Positions 6,733-6,908 of a DNA stretch of 6,908 nt are shown here, in pieces (the first letter of the stretch is position 1; every line of letters begins with the position of its first letter). Source of the stretch: Solirubrobacteraceae bacterium. Lineage in GTDB: Bacteria; Actinomycetota; Thermoleophilia; Solirubrobacterales; Solirubrobacteraceae. The translations under genes were made by a program, and so were the position numbers. A model generated the notes under the pieces. The model did no database searches. It saw only the letters and a program-made list of their open reading frames with translations, and had not been told where the DNA came from. The stretch is taken from assembly GCA_025935735.1 (NCBI GenBank), contig JAICUS010000330.1, positions 1 to 6,908 of the forward strand, given 5' to 3'.

Positions 6733-6742
6733 CGGCCGTGAG

Positions 6743-6908
6743 ATGGAGCACGAGGCCCCGACTCCCGCCCCGCCTGCTCCGGCGCCGCCGGTTGTCGTGG
6801 CCGCGCCCGAGGCGGTGGGCGGCGCGCCGCTGGGCGTCGACCAGGTGCTCTCGCTGCAGCGCAGCGCCGGCAACCGCGCGGTCTGCCGGGCGATCGCCTC
6901 GGGGCTGA
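6743..6908 (+). CDS. 5' end of a protein with an LQRSAGNRAV motif (contractile-injection-system-associated type), 3'-truncated
   Basis: Fifty-five codons are visible, starting at ATG 6743 and open to the window end. The first ~25 residues are Pro/Ala/Val-rich and probably disordered (MEHEAPTPAPPAPAPP), without a signal peptide or membrane segment. They are followed by VDQVLSLQRSAGNRAVCRAI. The LQRxAGNxAV signature is frequent near the N-terminus of actinobacterial and other proteins encoded with extracellular contractile injection systems, often ahead of a DUF4157 (HExxH-type) domain or toxin domains. The domain that would decide the function lies outside the window. The gene is separated from the GH3 gene by 98 bases and probably has its own promoter, so it need not belong to the glucan operon. 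No strong Shine-Dalgarno is visible. No ATG start exists upstream in this frame within the spacer. The motif is seen; the link to injection systems is family knowledge; the role here is inference. Confidence 0.68.
   Translation, partial: MEHEAPTPAPPAPAPPVVVAAPEAVGGAPLGVDQVLSLQRSAGNRAVCRAIASGL

Noticed and set aside
6738..6908. GTG-started short open frame ending in TGA exactly at the window end
   Set aside because: Its 56 residues are almost wholly Arg/Pro/Ser/Ala and it overlaps the frame carrying the recognisable LQRSAGNRAV motif.

Overview
The window is GC-rich throughout (third codon positions are almost all G or C) and reads left to right as two tightly joined secreted glycoside hydrolase genes, a short spacer, and the 5' end of an unrelated gene. 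Base composition, the multidomain architectures and the style of the C-terminal domain suggest a high-GC actinobacterium, most likely a soil member of the Thermoleophilia (Solirubrobacterales-like). This is inference from family resemblance; no rRNA or other marker gene is present.

Region 1 (1-1932) is the 3' part of a GH15 gene of the glucodextranase/bacterial glucoamylase type. It has the second half of the catalytic (alpha/alpha)6 barrel with both catalytic glutamates, then a glucodextranase B-type Ig-like domain and a glucodextranase C-type domain. The N-terminus lies upstream of the window.

Region 2 (1929-6644) is a complete 1571-residue secreted GH3 beta-glucan exohydrolase. It starts in an ATGA overlap with the GH15 stop codon. 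Its order is signal peptide, discoidin/CBM32, Calx-beta, CBM11-like, CBM11-like, Calx-beta, GH3 N, GH3 C, a helical domain, and a C-terminal beta domain. The middle is a mirror-symmetric Calx-CBM11-CBM11-Calx block. The pair joins an exo-acting alpha-glucan enzyme to an exo-acting beta-glucan enzyme, probably as one translationally coupled extracellular glucose-releasing unit.

Region 3 (6645-6742) is a 98-base spacer with a weak hairpin, a local AT-rich patch and a candidate near-leaderless promoter. Region 4 (6743 to the window end) is the first 55 codons of a gene whose proline/alanine-rich start leads into an LQRSAGNRAV motif. That motif is typical of proteins linked to extracellular contractile injection systems (often DUF4157 proteins). 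It is the most intriguing hint in the window, but the gene is cut off before any effector or enzymatic domain. No tRNA, rRNA, CRISPR array, insertion sequence or frameshift was seen.
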